From contig NZ_JARTWB010000002.1 of NCBI RefSeq assembly GCF_031450785.1, positions 558,001 to 622,000 of the forward strand: a stretch of DNA of 64,000 nt, written 5' to 3'. Numbering within the stretch: position 1 is the stretch's first letter; every line of letters starts with the position of its first letter. The stretch comes from Caballeronia sp. LZ062 (lineage in GTDB: Bacteria > Pseudomonadota > Gammaproteobacteria > Burkholderiales > Burkholderiaceae). Positions 26,367 to 35,266 of the stretch are shown in pieces. Under the pieces are notes generated by a model, which was given only the letters and a program-made list of their open reading frames with translations, had not been told where the DNA came from and did not search any database. The translations under genes and the position numbers were made by a program.

Positions 26367-27249
26367 TGAACGGCTCCAGAGCGGCTTTGACCCTTCCTCG
26401 TCTGGCGAATCGGCGCGGATTCGAACATCGGCGCGCGAAGCGGGAGGGCGGGCGTGCCACGCTTTTTGTGTTGTCACAAAAGCACGCCGGAGCGGATTTT
26501 AGGCGGGAGAATTGCCGAAAGCTGGCATCGGGCCGACGAACGCGGCGGCCGGGCCATGGGGCACATGCGACAACGGAAGGCGCACAGAGGCGATGCGGCC
26601 CGTGGCAAGGACGAACGGCGGCGCGGGGGCTGTCCGCGTCTCGAAATGGACGCGCCGAAGCCACTGCGCTCTTTCAACAGAGCCTTTCCCTCGCGACGGC
26701 GCCCGCGAAAGGAAGGGCGGTGTCGCGCAAACCGGCGCGATGCTTCGTTACCGACCTTCGTGATCGCGGACCTGCCGCGCGGCAGCCGCGGGCTACGTGC
26801 TCCCGCCTGCTGGCCGTGTCTCGCCTCGTTGCGGCGTTTCTTGCATCTCGCGCTTCGCAGGAATCAGCGCAGCAGCGAGACGCGTCGCCGTTGTTCGCAA
26901 ATCGGCGAGCCTCGATGTGCCCTCTCAGCCCTTCGCTCGATGGCAGGGCTGAATCGGGCGGGCAGCCGGTTGAACGCCCGGACGCCATCGTTTCTCGCCG
27001 ATGAAATTCTTTTTGACCAAAAATCCGTTACCGATCGGCGATCGACCCGACCGAACGCGCCTGTGGGCTCCGTCCCTGCCGGTGATATCGCCGTGCGTGC
27101 AACTCGTTGCTCGATTTTCCGGGCGAGCAACCGGCCCTGGGCGCAAGTAAAATAATGGTTTATCGCTTGCACCTGTACAGTCTGATGAATCGCGCCGTAG
27201 CTCCTCATGGGTAACTGAGTCGAGTCCGGCCTTTTCAGGCTGCTCGCAA
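26367..27249 (-). other. long rne 5' leader region, no gene seen
   Basis: About 880 bases between the rne start and the rluC start carry no open frame with convincing coding character. If the promoter at 27250-27278 is the one used, this is transcribed as the rne leader. It contains an 8-bp inverted repeat GTTGCTCG / CGAGCAAC (27106-27113 and 27124-27131). RNase E is known in Escherichia coli to control its own mRNA through a long leader. Confidence 0.5.
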
Positions 27250-27278
27250 ATTATATTCAGAATGAATGAGTTAGGCAA
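27250..27278 (-). promoter_or_regulatory. candidate rne promoter overlapping the rluC start
   Basis: On the minus strand TTGCCT (27278-27273) and a perfect TATAAT (27255-27250) are 17 bases apart. The -35 element lies inside the first codons of rluC. Transcription would begin near 27243, giving an rne leader of about 880 bases. Confidence 0.5.
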
Positions 27279-28257
27279 AACATCCCATAAACAAGTTGCA
27301 AGCGAGCGCACGTCGATGATCGAAGTCGATGAAACCGCTGCCGGACAGCGCATCGACAACTTCCTTCTACGCGTCTGCAAGGGCGTGCCCAAGAGCCATA
27401 TTTACCGGATTCTCCGAAGCGGCGAAGTGCGCGTGAACAAGGGCCGCATCGACGCCGCGTACCGGCTTGAGTTGGGCGATCTCGTGCGCGTGCCGCCCAT
27501 TCGAACCGCGCAGGCCGACGAAGCGCCCGTGTCGTCGAACGCGCCCGCCGCCGAATTCCCGATTCTTTTCGAAGACGAGCACCTGATCGTCATCGACAAG
27601 CCCTCGGGCGTCGCGGTGCACGGCGGCAGCGGCGTCGCGTTCGGCGTCATCGAGCAATTGCGCAACGCCCGGCCGCACGCGAAGTTTCTGGAACTGGTGC
27701 ATCGGCTGGACCGGGAAACGTCCGGCGTGCTGATGCTCGCGAAAAAGCGCGCTGCGCTCGTCAATTTGCACGAACAGATTCGCGAAAATCGCGTCGACAA
27801 GCGCTATTACGCGCTCGGACATGGCGACTGGCCGAGCGACTGGGGCCGGCGGCGCATCGTGAAGGCGCCGCTGCACAAATACGTGGCGGCGGACGGCGAG
27901 CGGCGCGTACGCGTTCAGGAAAACGGGCTGGCGTCGCATACGGTGTTCAATCTGATCGAACGCTGGACGGACTACGCGTGGGTCGAGGCGGAACTCAAGA
28001 CCGGCCGCACGCACCAGATTCGCGTGCACATGCAGAGCATCGGCCTGCCGATTGCGGGCGACGCGAAATACGGCGACTTCGCGTTGAACAAGGAACTCGC
28101 GCGGCCGAGCGCGATGCCTTCGCTCAAGCGCATGTTTTTGCACGCCTATCGACTGAAAATCACGCATCCCGCGACGGGCGCGCCGCTGCAGTTCGAAGCG
28201 CCGCTGCCGGTGGAATGCAAGCGCTTCATCGAACAACTCAAAAACCGAGAGACATAA
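27262..28257 (+). CDS. rluC: 23S rRNA pseudouridine synthase RluC
   Basis: 331 residues. An N-terminal S4 domain (AGQRIDNFLLRVCKGVPKS, then LRSGEVRVNKGRIDAAYRLE) is followed by the RluA-type catalytic domain with the active Asp150 in LVHRLDRETSGVLML and the ELKTGRTHQIRVHM block. RluC modifies U955, U2504 and U2580 of Escherichia coli 23S rRNA. A shorter start at 27316 (MIEVDE) is possible. Downstream genes follow with no gap: the HAD gene ATG is at 28258. Confidence 0.95.
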   Translation: MNELGKTSHKQVASERTSMIEVDETAAGQRIDNFLLRVCKGVPKSHIYRILRSGEVRVNKGRIDAAYRLELGDLVRVPPIRTAQADEAPVSSNAPAAEFPILFEDEHLIVIDKPSGVAVHGGSGVAFGVIEQLRNARPHAKFLELVHRLDRETSGVLMLAKKRAALVNLHEQIRENRVDKRYYALGHGDWPSDWGRRRIVKAPLHKYVAADGERRVRVQENGLASHTVFNLIERWTDYAWVEAELKTGRTHQIRVHMQSIGLPIAGDAKYGDFALNKELARPSAMPSLKRMFLHAYRLKITHPATGAPLQFEAPLPVECKRFIEQLKNRET

Positions 28258-28917
28258 ATGGCGCGGCAGCAATTCGATCTGATCGTTTTCGACTGGGACG
28301 GCACGCTCATGGATTCGACCGTCCACATCACGCGGAGCATTCAGGCGGCGTGCCGCGATCTCGGCCTGCCGGTGCCCGCCGACGAATCCGCGAGCTACGT
28401 GATCGGCCTCGGCCTCAAGGACGCGCTGCAAATCTGCGCGCCGACGCTCGACACGAAGGACTATCCGCGCCTCGCCGAGCGGTATCGCTTCCATTTTCTG
28501 ACGATGGGCCAGCAAACCGAGCTTTTCGCCGGCGTGCGCGAACTGCTGCAGGAATTGCGCGACGAAGGCTATTTTCTGGCGGTGGCGACGGGCAAGAGCC
28601 GCGTCGGGCTGAACCGGGCGCTCGATCAGTCGCGCCTGACGAGCGTTTTCGACGGCACGCGCTGCGCCGACGAAACGTTCTCGAAGCCGCATCCGGCGAT
28701 GCTTCAGGAACTTACGCGCGAACTGGGGCAGGACTTGTCCCGCACGCTGATGATCGGCGACACCACGCACGATCTGCAAATGGCCATCAACGCGGGCGCG
28801 GCGGGCGTGGGCGTGGCGTACGGCGCGCATCCGGCGGATTCGCTCACCGCGTTGCAGCCGCGTTTCTGCGCGGATAGCGTCGCGTCGCTGGCCGGCTGGC
28901 TTCGGGAGCACGCATGA
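28258..28917 (+). CDS. HAD-superfamily hydrolase (phosphoglycolate phosphatase-like)
   Basis: 219 residues. HAD motif I is VFDWDGTLMDST (nucleophile Asp), motif II is the Thr in VATGKSRVGLN, the motif III Lys is in FSKPHPAMLQ and motif IV is MIGDTTHDLQMA, with a C1 cap between. It removes phosphate from a small molecule; phosphoglycolate or pyridoxal phosphate are common for this type, the substrate here is not known. It begins directly after the rluC stop and overlaps the Rieske gene by four bases. Confidence 0.9.
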   Translation: MARQQFDLIVFDWDGTLMDSTVHITRSIQAACRDLGLPVPADESASYVIGLGLKDALQICAPTLDTKDYPRLAERYRFHFLTMGQQTELFAGVRELLQELRDEGYFLAVATGKSRVGLNRALDQSRLTSVFDGTRCADETFSKPHPAMLQELTRELGQDLSRTLMIGDTTHDLQMAINAGAAGVGVAYGAHPADSLTALQPRFCADSVASLAGWLREHA

Positions 28918-29300
28918 CCGAGCCGACACGAGAGGCGGTGCGCGTCTGCGCGTCAGACGAACTGGTCGACGGCGGCGCGGGCGTGCGGGTCGGCGCTCAG
29001 GAGGCGAGCGGCGAGGCGGTCGTCTTCTTCGTCCGATACGACGGCAAGCCATACGGCTATCTGAACCGCTGCGCGCACGTGCCGATGGAGCTCGACTGGG
29101 CCGAGGGCCAGTTCTTCGAAAGCTCGGGCCTATACTTGATGTGCGCGACGCACGGCGCGATCTACGAGCCGGACACCGGCAAGTGCGTCGGCGGCCCGTG
29201 CCGCGGCGCGCGGCTTCGATCCGTCGCGGTCGAAGAACGCGAGACGCCGGAAGGGCGCGCAGTCTTCTGGCTGCCAGACGACGCGCTTCGCCCCGCCTGA
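28914..29300 (+). CDS. Rieske 2Fe-2S domain protein
   Basis: 128 residues, a single Rieske domain. Cluster ligands are in CAHVPMELDW (C-x-H) and CATHGAIYEPDTGKC (C-x2-H), the spacing of ferredoxin-like Rieske proteins, and no membrane anchor is present. It starts by ATGA overlap with the HAD gene and precedes the S49 peptidase. Such single-domain proteins usually carry electrons to an oxygenase, but none is nearby; its role in this operon is unknown. Confidence 0.9.
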   Translation: MTEPTREAVRVCASDELVDGGAGVRVGAQEASGEAVVFFVRYDGKPYGYLNRCAHVPMELDWAEGQFFESSGLYLMCATHGAIYEPDTGKCVGGPCRGARLRSVAVEERETPEGRAVFWLPDDALRPA

Positions 29301-29349
29301 TTCCCCTTTTTCCATCCTTTGACGCGGCTGCACGCCCGCAAGACCACGC

Positions 29350-30318
29350 ATGTCCGATAACCTTTCGCCCAACCCGCGCGGCAACGACAACTGGAAACGC
29401 GATGCGCTCGAACGTGTCGCGCTTGCCGCCATTCGCGAGCAACGCGCGGCGCGCCGCTGGCGCATCTTTTTCCGCTTCGTCTTTCTCGCGGTGCTCGCGC
29501 TCATTGCGTGGGGCGTGTTCGATTTCACCGGCGATCACGTCGCCAAGTCCGGCAAGCACACGGCGCTGATCGATCTCCAGGGCGAAATCTCCGCGAACAG
29601 CGACGCGAGCGCCGACAACATCGACGGCGCGCTCGAGAGCGCGTTCGAGGACGACGGCACGGCGGGCGTGATCCTGCGCATCAACAGTCCGGGCGGCAGT
29701 CCGGTGCAGGCGGGCATCATCAATCGCGAGATTCGCCGGCTGCGCGCGAAGTATCCGAAGACGCCGCTCTACGTGGTCGTCGATGACATGTGCGCGTCGG
29801 GCGGCTACTACGTCGCGGCGGCGGCGGACCGCATTTATGTGGATCGCGCGAGCATCGTCGGGTCGATCGGCGTGCTGATGGACGGTTTCGGCTTCACTGG
29901 CCTGATGGACAAGCTCGGCATCCAGCGCCGCATGCACACGTCGGGCGCGAACAAGGGCGCGTTCGACCCGTTCTCGCCCGAAACGCCGCAAATGACCGCG
30001 CACGCGCAGGACATGCTCGACGAGATTCACACGCAGTTCATCGACGCGGTGAAACAGGGCCGCGGCAAGCGTCTGAAGGACGATCCGGATCTTTTCTCCG
30101 GCATGTTCTGGACGGGCGAGAAGAGCGTGCAGCTCGGGCTCGCGGACGGCTTCGGCGACGCGAACTACGTGGCGCGCGAGATCATCAAGCAGCCGGATAT
30201 CGTCGATTACACGCAGAAAGAAAGCATCAGCGAGCGCGTGGTGCGGCGCTTCGGCGCTTCTGTGGGCGATGCCGCCGTGCGCGCGCTGACGCTCGGCGGC
30301 AAGGTGCAGTTGCGCTGA
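29350..30318 (+). CDS. S49-family signal peptide peptidase (SppA-type)
   Basis: 322 residues, the short single-domain form. One membrane anchor (about 38-57, WRIFFRFVFLAVLALIAW-like) places the protease on the periplasmic side of the inner membrane. The S49 core shows LRINSPGGSPVQAG, the nucleophile Ser150 in DMCASGGYYVAAAAD, and SIVGSIGVLMDGF. It degrades released signal peptides or membrane-protein fragments. It ends the rluC group and converges on the methyltransferase gene with 13 bases between. Confidence 0.92.
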   Translation: MSDNLSPNPRGNDNWKRDALERVALAAIREQRAARRWRIFFRFVFLAVLALIAWGVFDFTGDHVAKSGKHTALIDLQGEISANSDASADNIDGALESAFEDDGTAGVILRINSPGGSPVQAGIINREIRRLRAKYPKTPLYVVVDDMCASGGYYVAAAADRIYVDRASIVGSIGVLMDGFGFTGLMDKLGIQRRMHTSGANKGAFDPFSPETPQMTAHAQDMLDEIHTQFIDAVKQGRGKRLKDDPDLFSGMFWTGEKSVQLGLADGFGDANYVAREIIKQPDIVDYTQKESISERVVRRFGASVGDAAVRALTLGGKVQLR

Positions 30319-30331
30319 TTCGTGACGCTTT

Positions 30332-31051
30332 TTAGGACGCGAGCAGCAGGAAAATAGCCGGGCGCTTGTGCAGGTCGGGCGCGGTCGCTTTCTTCCAGTC
30401 CGCCGCCGTGCGCGTGACGATTTTTTCGCCCGGCAGCGTCAGATCGACCGCCACGGAGATGAGCGTCGAAGGGGCGCACGCCGCGACGAGCGTGTCGAGC
30501 ATCGCGCGGTTGCGGTACGGCGTTTCGATGAAAATCTGCGTTTGATTCGCCTTGCGCGACAGCTGTTCGAGCTCGCGCAGGCGCTTGCCGCGTTCGGCTG
30601 CATCGACCGGCAGATAGCCGTTGAACGCGAAACTCTGGCCGTTCATGCCCGAGGCCATCAACGCGAGCAGAATCGAACTCGGACCGACGAACGGCACCAC
30701 TTTGACGCCGCGCTCGTGCGCCCGCCGCACGAGGAGCGCGCCGGGATCGGCGACGGCGGGGCAGCCCGCTTCGGAAACCAGGCCCGCGTCAGTGCCGGCG
30801 AGAATCGGCGCGAGAAGTCTGTCGATTTCGGCGCGCGGCGTGTTCACGTTCAGCTCGCGTATCTCGATTTCCTGAATCGGCCGTTCGGTGCCGACTTTCT
30901 TCAGAAACGCCCGCGTGGTTTTCGCGTTTTCGCCGATGTAGTAACCGAGCGCCGCAGCCTGCGCGCGCACCGGCTCGGGAAGCACGGACGCGAGCGCGGC
31001 GGCGTCGCCTTCGCCGAGCGTGTTCGGGATCAAATAGAGGATGCCGCTCAT
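30332..31051 (-). CDS. tetrapyrrole-methylase-family SAM-dependent methyltransferase (RsmI-related)
   Basis: 239 residues. The fold is that of RsmI and cobalamin-pathway methylases: ILYLIPNTLGEGD at the N-terminus, GLVSEAGCPAVADPGALLVR for the SAM loop, and VVPFVGPSSILLALMASG. Unlike classic RsmI the N-terminal GTxxGN motif is altered and the C-terminal extension is absent. The target is unknown; rRNA modification is possible. Its start overlaps the maf gene by four bases, so they are co-expressed. Confidence 0.85.
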   Translation of the reverse strand: MSGILYLIPNTLGEGDAAALASVLPEPVRAQAAALGYYIGENAKTTRAFLKKVGTERPIQEIEIRELNVNTPRAEIDRLLAPILAGTDAGLVSEAGCPAVADPGALLVRRAHERGVKVVPFVGPSSILLALMASGMNGQSFAFNGYLPVDAAERGKRLRELEQLSRKANQTQIFIETPYRNRAMLDTLVAACAPSTLISVAVDLTLPGEKIVTRTAADWKKATAPDLHKRPAIFLLLAS

Positions 31052-31659
31052 GCGGCCCCCAGAACCGGAAAGCCGGCGGCGCGCAGCATCTTCGTCAACG
31101 TGATGAGCGGCAAGCCGATGAGCGCCGTCGGGTCATCGGAGTCGATTGCATCGAGAAGCGCGATGCCCAGACCCTCGGACTTCGCGCTCCCCGCGCAGTC
31201 GTAGGGCGTTTCGGCGCGCAGGTAGGCTTCGATTTCCGCGTCGGAATAATCGCGAAAGCGCACGCGCGTGACGATATCAGCGGATTGCACATCGCCCGTG
31301 CGCGTGTCGAAGACGGCGAGCGCAGAGTGGAATTCGACGCTGCGGCCACGCATCGCCCGAAGCTGCGCGACGGCATTTTCGTGCGTTCCGGGCTTGCCGA
31401 TCTGGCGTCCATCGAAGGTCGCGACTTGATCGGAGCCGATTACGAGCGCGCCGGGCGCGTCGGTCATCCGCTGCACAGCGGCGCGCGCCTTCGCGATAGC
31501 AAGCCGCACGGCGGTCGCTTCGGGCGATTCGCCTTCGAGCGGCGTCTCGTCGATATCGGGGACAACGACGTCGAATGGAATGCGCAAGCGTTGCAGCAAC
31601 TCGCGCCGGTACGGGGAACTAGACGCCAGCACAAGGCGCGGCGCTTGAGGAATCGACAT
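31048..31659 (-). CDS. maf: Maf-family nucleotide pyrophosphatase (YceF type)
   Basis: 203 residues. Signature blocks are LVLASSSPYRRELLQRLRIPF at the N-terminus, DETPLEGESPEATAVRLA, LVIGSDQVATFDGRQIGKP and YDCAGSAKSEGLG. The SDQ motif and neighbourhood with yceD-rpmF-plsX fit the YceF subgroup, which hydrolyses 7-methyl-GTP. It is divergent from yceD with 263 bases between. The next gene overlaps its end by four bases. Confidence 0.92.
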   Translation of the reverse strand: MSIPQAPRLVLASSSPYRRELLQRLRIPFDVVVPDIDETPLEGESPEATAVRLAIAKARAAVQRMTDAPGALVIGSDQVATFDGRQIGKPGTHENAVAQLRAMRGRSVEFHSALAVFDTRTGDVQSADIVTRVRFRDYSDAEIEAYLRAETPYDCAGSAKSEGLGIALLDAIDSDDPTALIGLPLITLTKMLRAAGFPVLGAA

Positions 31660-31717
31660 GTTCTAAACCGGTGAGAATGGTAGATAGAAGACGCACCGCG
31701 TGTGCAGCCTTAACTAT

Positions 31718-31746
31718 TTGACTCGAAAGAATAAAGCCTATATGAT
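31718..31746 (+). promoter_or_regulatory. sigma70 promoter for yceD-rpmF
   Basis: TTGACT (31718-31723) and TATGAT (31741-31746), 17 bases apart, each one base from consensus. Transcription would start near 31753, giving a leader of about 170 bases before yceD in which I see no further gene. Confidence 0.75.
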
Positions 31747-31922
31747 TTTGGGCTTTTCATCGGCGGGTAGAGCGTTTCGCAAATCAGAGCGGGCCGCGCG
31801 TGCTCCGGTACCGCTGGGCGGTGCATACTGAGGCACACGGAACACTGGACGGCCGGCTGAGCGCATGCAACGCTGCATCGGCCGATGAAACTACGAACAA
31901 TTCGGCATAGGCAGGAGCGCAC

Positions 31923-32540
31923 ATGACTCAGAATCCTGGCAAACCTGCGAGCCTCGCTGATCTGCGCGCGCTCGACCTTTACGACTTCGCCGAGCACAAG
32001 CGGCAGGCAGCGGGCGCGTTGCGTACGTCGCAAATGCCGCGCATGTTAGCCGAAGTGCCGGCGGACGCGCCAGAGGACGACACGGTCTTCACCTGGCAGG
32101 GCGAAGGCTCGACCCAGCCGGAATTGCAGGACGACGGCACGGAAGCGCCGCAGCCGTATCTGCGCCTCGCGGTGCACGGTTCGGTGTGGCTCACGTGCCA
32201 GCGCTGTCTTTCGCCGTATTCGCAGCATCTCGACGTCGACGCGACGTATCGGATCGTCGCGACGGAGGAAGAAGCAGACGAGTACCCGCTCGACGAAGAT
32301 GAAATCGAAGTGATCGTCGGCTCGCGCCAGTTCGATCTCATCGACTTGATCGAAGAAGAGTTGTTGCTTTCCTTGCCGCTCGTGCCGAAGCACAGCGTCT
32401 GTCCGGAAGTGCATGAAAGCCTGCTCGCAGGCAGCGCCGAGGACGAGGCCGACGAAGGCGGCGAGGAAGCCGAGAAACCGAATCCGTTTGCCGTTCTGGA
32501 AAAGCTCAAGACGAGCGGTCCGGACGACAAGAAGCATTGA
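31923..32540 (+). CDS. yceD: YceD/DUF177 family protein
   Basis: 205 residues. The DUF177 domain is recognised by the CQRCLSPYSQHLDVD block and the acidic run that follows (ATEEEADEYPLDEDEIEVI), then IDLIEEELLLSLPLVPKH. YceD is associated with 23S rRNA accumulation and nearly always precedes rpmF, as here (133 bases apart). It was a conserved protein of unknown function in many annotations. It leads the ribosome and fatty-acid group. Confidence 0.9.
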   Translation: MTQNPGKPASLADLRALDLYDFAEHKRQAAGALRTSQMPRMLAEVPADAPEDDTVFTWQGEGSTQPELQDDGTEAPQPYLRLAVHGSVWLTCQRCLSPYSQHLDVDATYRIVATEEEADEYPLDEDEIEVIVGSRQFDLIDLIEEELLLSLPLVPKHSVCPEVHESLLAGSAEDEADEGGEEAEKPNPFAVLEKLKTSGPDDKKH

Positions 32541-32673
32541 TGGCGCGGTGCGGCGAATCTTCGCCGCACGCAATCTCCCGCTTCGAGCGGTGGGCCGGGA
32601 CGGCCGGAGTTTTCCGCGAACGCGGAGACGGGCCGCCCTGTGTTAGAATTCGCAAAATTTTTCTGGAGTAATC

Positions 32674-32853
32674 ATGGCAGTTCAGCAAAACAAGAAGTCG
32701 CCGTCCAAGCGCGGCATGCACCGTTCCCACGACTTCCTCCCGACGGCGCCGCTGGCTGTCGAACCGAGCACGGGTGAAGCGCATCTGCGTCACCACGTGA
32801 GCCCGAACGGCTACTATCGTGGCAAGAAGGTCGTCAAGACGAAGAACGACTAA
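32674..32853 (+). CDS. rpmF: 50S ribosomal protein L32
   Basis: 59 residues, starting [20 protein letters not shown], the typical N-terminus of L32, and including [17 protein letters not shown]. The ATG at 32674 is preceded by TGGAG. It is a small basic protein of the large ribosomal subunit. An intrinsic terminator follows at 32943-32969, before plsX. Confidence 0.97.
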   Translation: MAVQQNKKSPSKRGMHRSHDFLPTAPLAVEPSTGEAHLRHHVSPNGYYRGKKVVKTKND

Positions 32854-32942
32854 GCGTTCGTTCTACGCTTTGCCGCGTGCGCATCGCCGTCTTGCGGTGG
32901 CTCGCGCCTGGCACGCTGTTGACACTTTCCCGGTACGACAAG

Positions 32943-32969
32943 AAGGCGGCATTTCACTGCCGCTTTTTT
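32943..32969 (+). terminator. intrinsic terminator after rpmF
   Basis: GCGGCA (32946-32951) and TGCCGC (32958-32963) form a stem with a 6-base loop, followed by six T residues. It should reduce read-through from rpmF into plsX, whose ATG is only 24 bases further on. Confidence 0.7.
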
Positions 32970-32992
32970 GTGCCTGAAATTCGTCGCTTTCC

Positions 32993-34144
32993 ATGACCGT
33001 AAAGATAACCATTGACTGCATGGGAGGCGACCACGGTCCGGCCGTGACCGTTCCCGCCGCTGTCAATTTCGTGCGCTCGCATCCTGACGCGCACCTAATG
33101 CTCGTCGGCATCGAACAGGCGATCCGCGCCCAGCTGAAGAAGTCGAAGGCGCTCGACGAGCCGCGTCTGACCGTCGTTCCCGCGACCGAAGTCGTCGCCA
33201 TGGACGACCCGGTCGAAGTCGCGCTGCGCAAGAAAAAAGATTCGTCGATGCGCGTGGCGCTCAACCTCGTGAAGGAAGGCGAGGCGCAAACCTGCATTTC
33301 CGCGGGCAATACGGGCGCGCTCATGGCGGTGTCGCGCTACGTGCTGAAAACGCTCGCGGGCATCGAGCGGCCGGCCATCGCGTTCGCGATGCCGAGCCAG
33401 AAGGGCTACACGACCGTGCTGGATCTAGGCGCGAACGTGGATTGCGAGCCCGAGCATCTGTTGCAGTTCGCCGAAATGGGCCACGCGCTCGTGTCCGCCA
33501 TCGAAGGGCGCGAGCGGCCGACCATCGGGCTGCTCAATATCGGCGAAGAAGTCATCAAGGGCAACGAAACCATCAAGCGCGCGGGCGAACTGCTGCGCGC
33601 GAGCACGCTCAACTTCTACGGCAACGTGGAAGGCAACGACATCTACAAAGGCACGACCGACGTGGTCGTGTGCGATGGTTTCGTCGGCAACGTGGCGCTG
33701 AAAACGTCGGAAGGGCTCGCCAAGATGCTCTCCGACATGATCAAGGAGGAGTTCACGCGCTCGCTCTCCAGCAAGCTGATGGCGCTCGTCGCCATGCCCG
33801 TGCTCAAGCGTTTCAGGAAGCGTGTCGACCCCGCGCAATACAACGGCGCGGCGCTGCTCGGCCTGCGCGGACTGGTCATCAAAAGTCACGGTTCCGCCGA
33901 AGCCTACGGCTTTGAGTGGGCGATCAAACGCGGGTATGATGCCGTCAAAAATGGGGTGCTCGAACGCCTCGTGCGCGCGATGGAGGAAAATGCGCAATCC
34001 GCGCCGTCTGCAACGGAGGCGGGCACGAGCGCACCGGCTGCCGATGCGTCCGCCGACGCGCTCGCGCTTCAGCCGAATTCCTCGCCTAACCCCTCGCCAA
34101 ACCCGCCGGATGCGTCCGGCACCGCGCAACACACGAAGGCATAA
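32993..34144 (+). CDS. plsX: phosphate acyltransferase PlsX
   Basis: 383 residues. PlsX makes acyl-phosphate from acyl-ACP for phospholipid synthesis. The N-terminal [20 protein letters not shown] and internal [25 protein letters not shown] and [18 protein letters not shown] are diagnostic. The last 50 residues are a Ser/Pro/Ala-rich tail beyond the usual 340-350 residues. Its stop shares one base with the fabH start. Confidence 0.96.
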   Translation: MTVKITIDCMGGDHGPAVTVPAAVNFVRSHPDAHLMLVGIEQAIRAQLKKSKALDEPRLTVVPATEVVAMDDPVEVALRKKKDSSMRVALNLVKEGEAQTCISAGNTGALMAVSRYVLKTLAGIERPAIAFAMPSQKGYTTVLDLGANVDCEPEHLLQFAEMGHALVSAIEGRERPTIGLLNIGEEVIKGNETIKRAGELLRASTLNFYGNVEGNDIYKGTTDVVVCDGFVGNVALKTSEGLAKMLSDMIKEEFTRSLSSKLMALVAMPVLKRFRKRVDPAQYNGAALLGLRGLVIKSHGSAEAYGFEWAIKRGYDAVKNGVLERLVRAMEENAQSAPSATEAGTSAPAADASADALALQPNSSPNPSPNPPDASGTAQHTKA

Positions 34145-35133
34145 TGGCTCAATCCAATCTCTACGCTCGCGTGCTCGGCACTGGCAGCTATCTGCCCTCC
34201 GAGCGCATCACGAATCAGGCATTGGCCGACCGTCTCTCGCAGCAAGGCGTCGAGACGAGCGACGAATGGATCGTCGCGCGCACGGGCATTCACGCGCGGC
34301 ACTTCGCGGCGCCGGATCAGACCACGAGCGATCTCGCGCTCATCGCTTCGCAGAAGGCCATCGCGGCGGCGGGCATCGATCCGCAATCGATCGACCTCAT
34401 CATCGTCGCCACGTCGACGCCCGACTTCGTGTTTCCGAGCACCGCGTGCCTCTTGCAGAACAAGCTGGGCATCAAGAACAACGGCGCGGCGTTCGACGTG
34501 CAGGCCGTGTGCTCGGGCTTCGCATACGGCATGGCGACGGCGGACAGCTTTATTCGCAGCGGCATGCATCGCACGGCGCTCGTCGTCGGCGCGGAAACGT
34601 TCTCGCGCATTCTCGACTTCAAGGACCGCACGACTTGCGTGCTGTTCGGCGACGGCGCGGGCGCGGTCGTGCTTCAGGCTTCGGAAGAACCTGGCGTTCT
34701 ATCGAGCGCGCTGCACGCGGACGGCAGCTACGCCGACATCCTCTGCACGCCGGGCAACGTGAACGGCGGCGTCGTGAGCGGCAGCGCGTTCCTGCATATG
34801 GACGGCCAGGCGGTGTTCAAGCTCGCCGTCAACGTGCTGGAGAAGGTCGCGATCGAAGCCCTGCAGAAAGCGCACCTCACGCCGCAAGAGATCGACTGGC
34901 TCATTCCGCATCAGGCGAACATCCGCATCATGCAGAGCACTTGCCGCAAGCTGCACTTGCCGCAAGAGCGCATGGTGGTGACGGTCGGCGATCACGGCAA
35001 TACCTCGGCGGCGTCGATTCCGCTCGCGCTCGACGTCGCGGTGCGCGACGGCCGCATCAAGCGCGGACAGAACGTGCTGATCGAAGGCGTCGGCGGCGGC
35101 TTCACGTGGGGCGCGTCGGTCTTCCGCTACTGA
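34144..35133 (+). CDS. fabH: beta-ketoacyl-ACP synthase III
   Basis: 329 residues. FabH starts fatty-acid synthesis by condensing acetyl-CoA with malonyl-ACP. The catalytic triad is visible as Cys123 ([10 protein letters not shown]), His256 ([10 protein letters not shown]) and Asn286 ([10 protein letters not shown]). The N-terminal [13 protein letters not shown] and C-terminal [13 protein letters not shown] are characteristic. It overlaps plsX by one base and leads to fabD, 133 bases on. Confidence 0.97.
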   Translation: MAQSNLYARVLGTGSYLPSERITNQALADRLSQQGVETSDEWIVARTGIHARHFAAPDQTTSDLALIASQKAIAAAGIDPQSIDLIIVATSTPDFVFPSTACLLQNKLGIKNNGAAFDVQAVCSGFAYGMATADSFIRSGMHRTALVVGAETFSRILDFKDRTTCVLFGDGAGAVVLQASEEPGVLSSALHADGSYADILCTPGNVNGGVVSGSAFLHMDGQAVFKLAVNVLEKVAIEALQKAHLTPQEIDWLIPHQANIRIMQSTCRKLHLPQERMVVTVGDHGNTSAASIPLALDVAVRDGRIKRGQNVLIEGVGGGFTWGASVFRY

Positions 35134-35266
35134 TTCTTTCATCCGTCTCCCTCCATTAATCTGCAACTGATCCGCTGTCGATGAAGCTGCGCGCCGCGGG
35201 CGCAACCGGCGACGCCGTGCGCGCTCTCGACCCATACGCGGATCATTCCAATCCAACGAGGACGAT

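Noticed and set aside
22944..26369. Open frame of 1141 codons on the strand opposite rne
   Set aside because: It mirrors rne codon for codon and gives Arg/Phe/Leu-rich nonsense protein; high GC produces such antisense frames.
27367..30030. 887-codon frame on the minus strand opposite rluC, the HAD gene, the Rieske gene and the peptidase
   Set aside because: The four plus-strand genes have clear conserved motifs; the antisense frame has none and is His/Arg-rich.
31733..31761. AAAGCC / GGCTTT inverted repeat as a terminator
   Set aside because: It overlaps the yceD promoter -10 element; the stem is short and the position is wrong for a terminator.
32919..32924. TTGACA between rpmF and plsX as a plsX promoter
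   Set aside because: No acceptable -10 element is found at 16-18 bases downstream.
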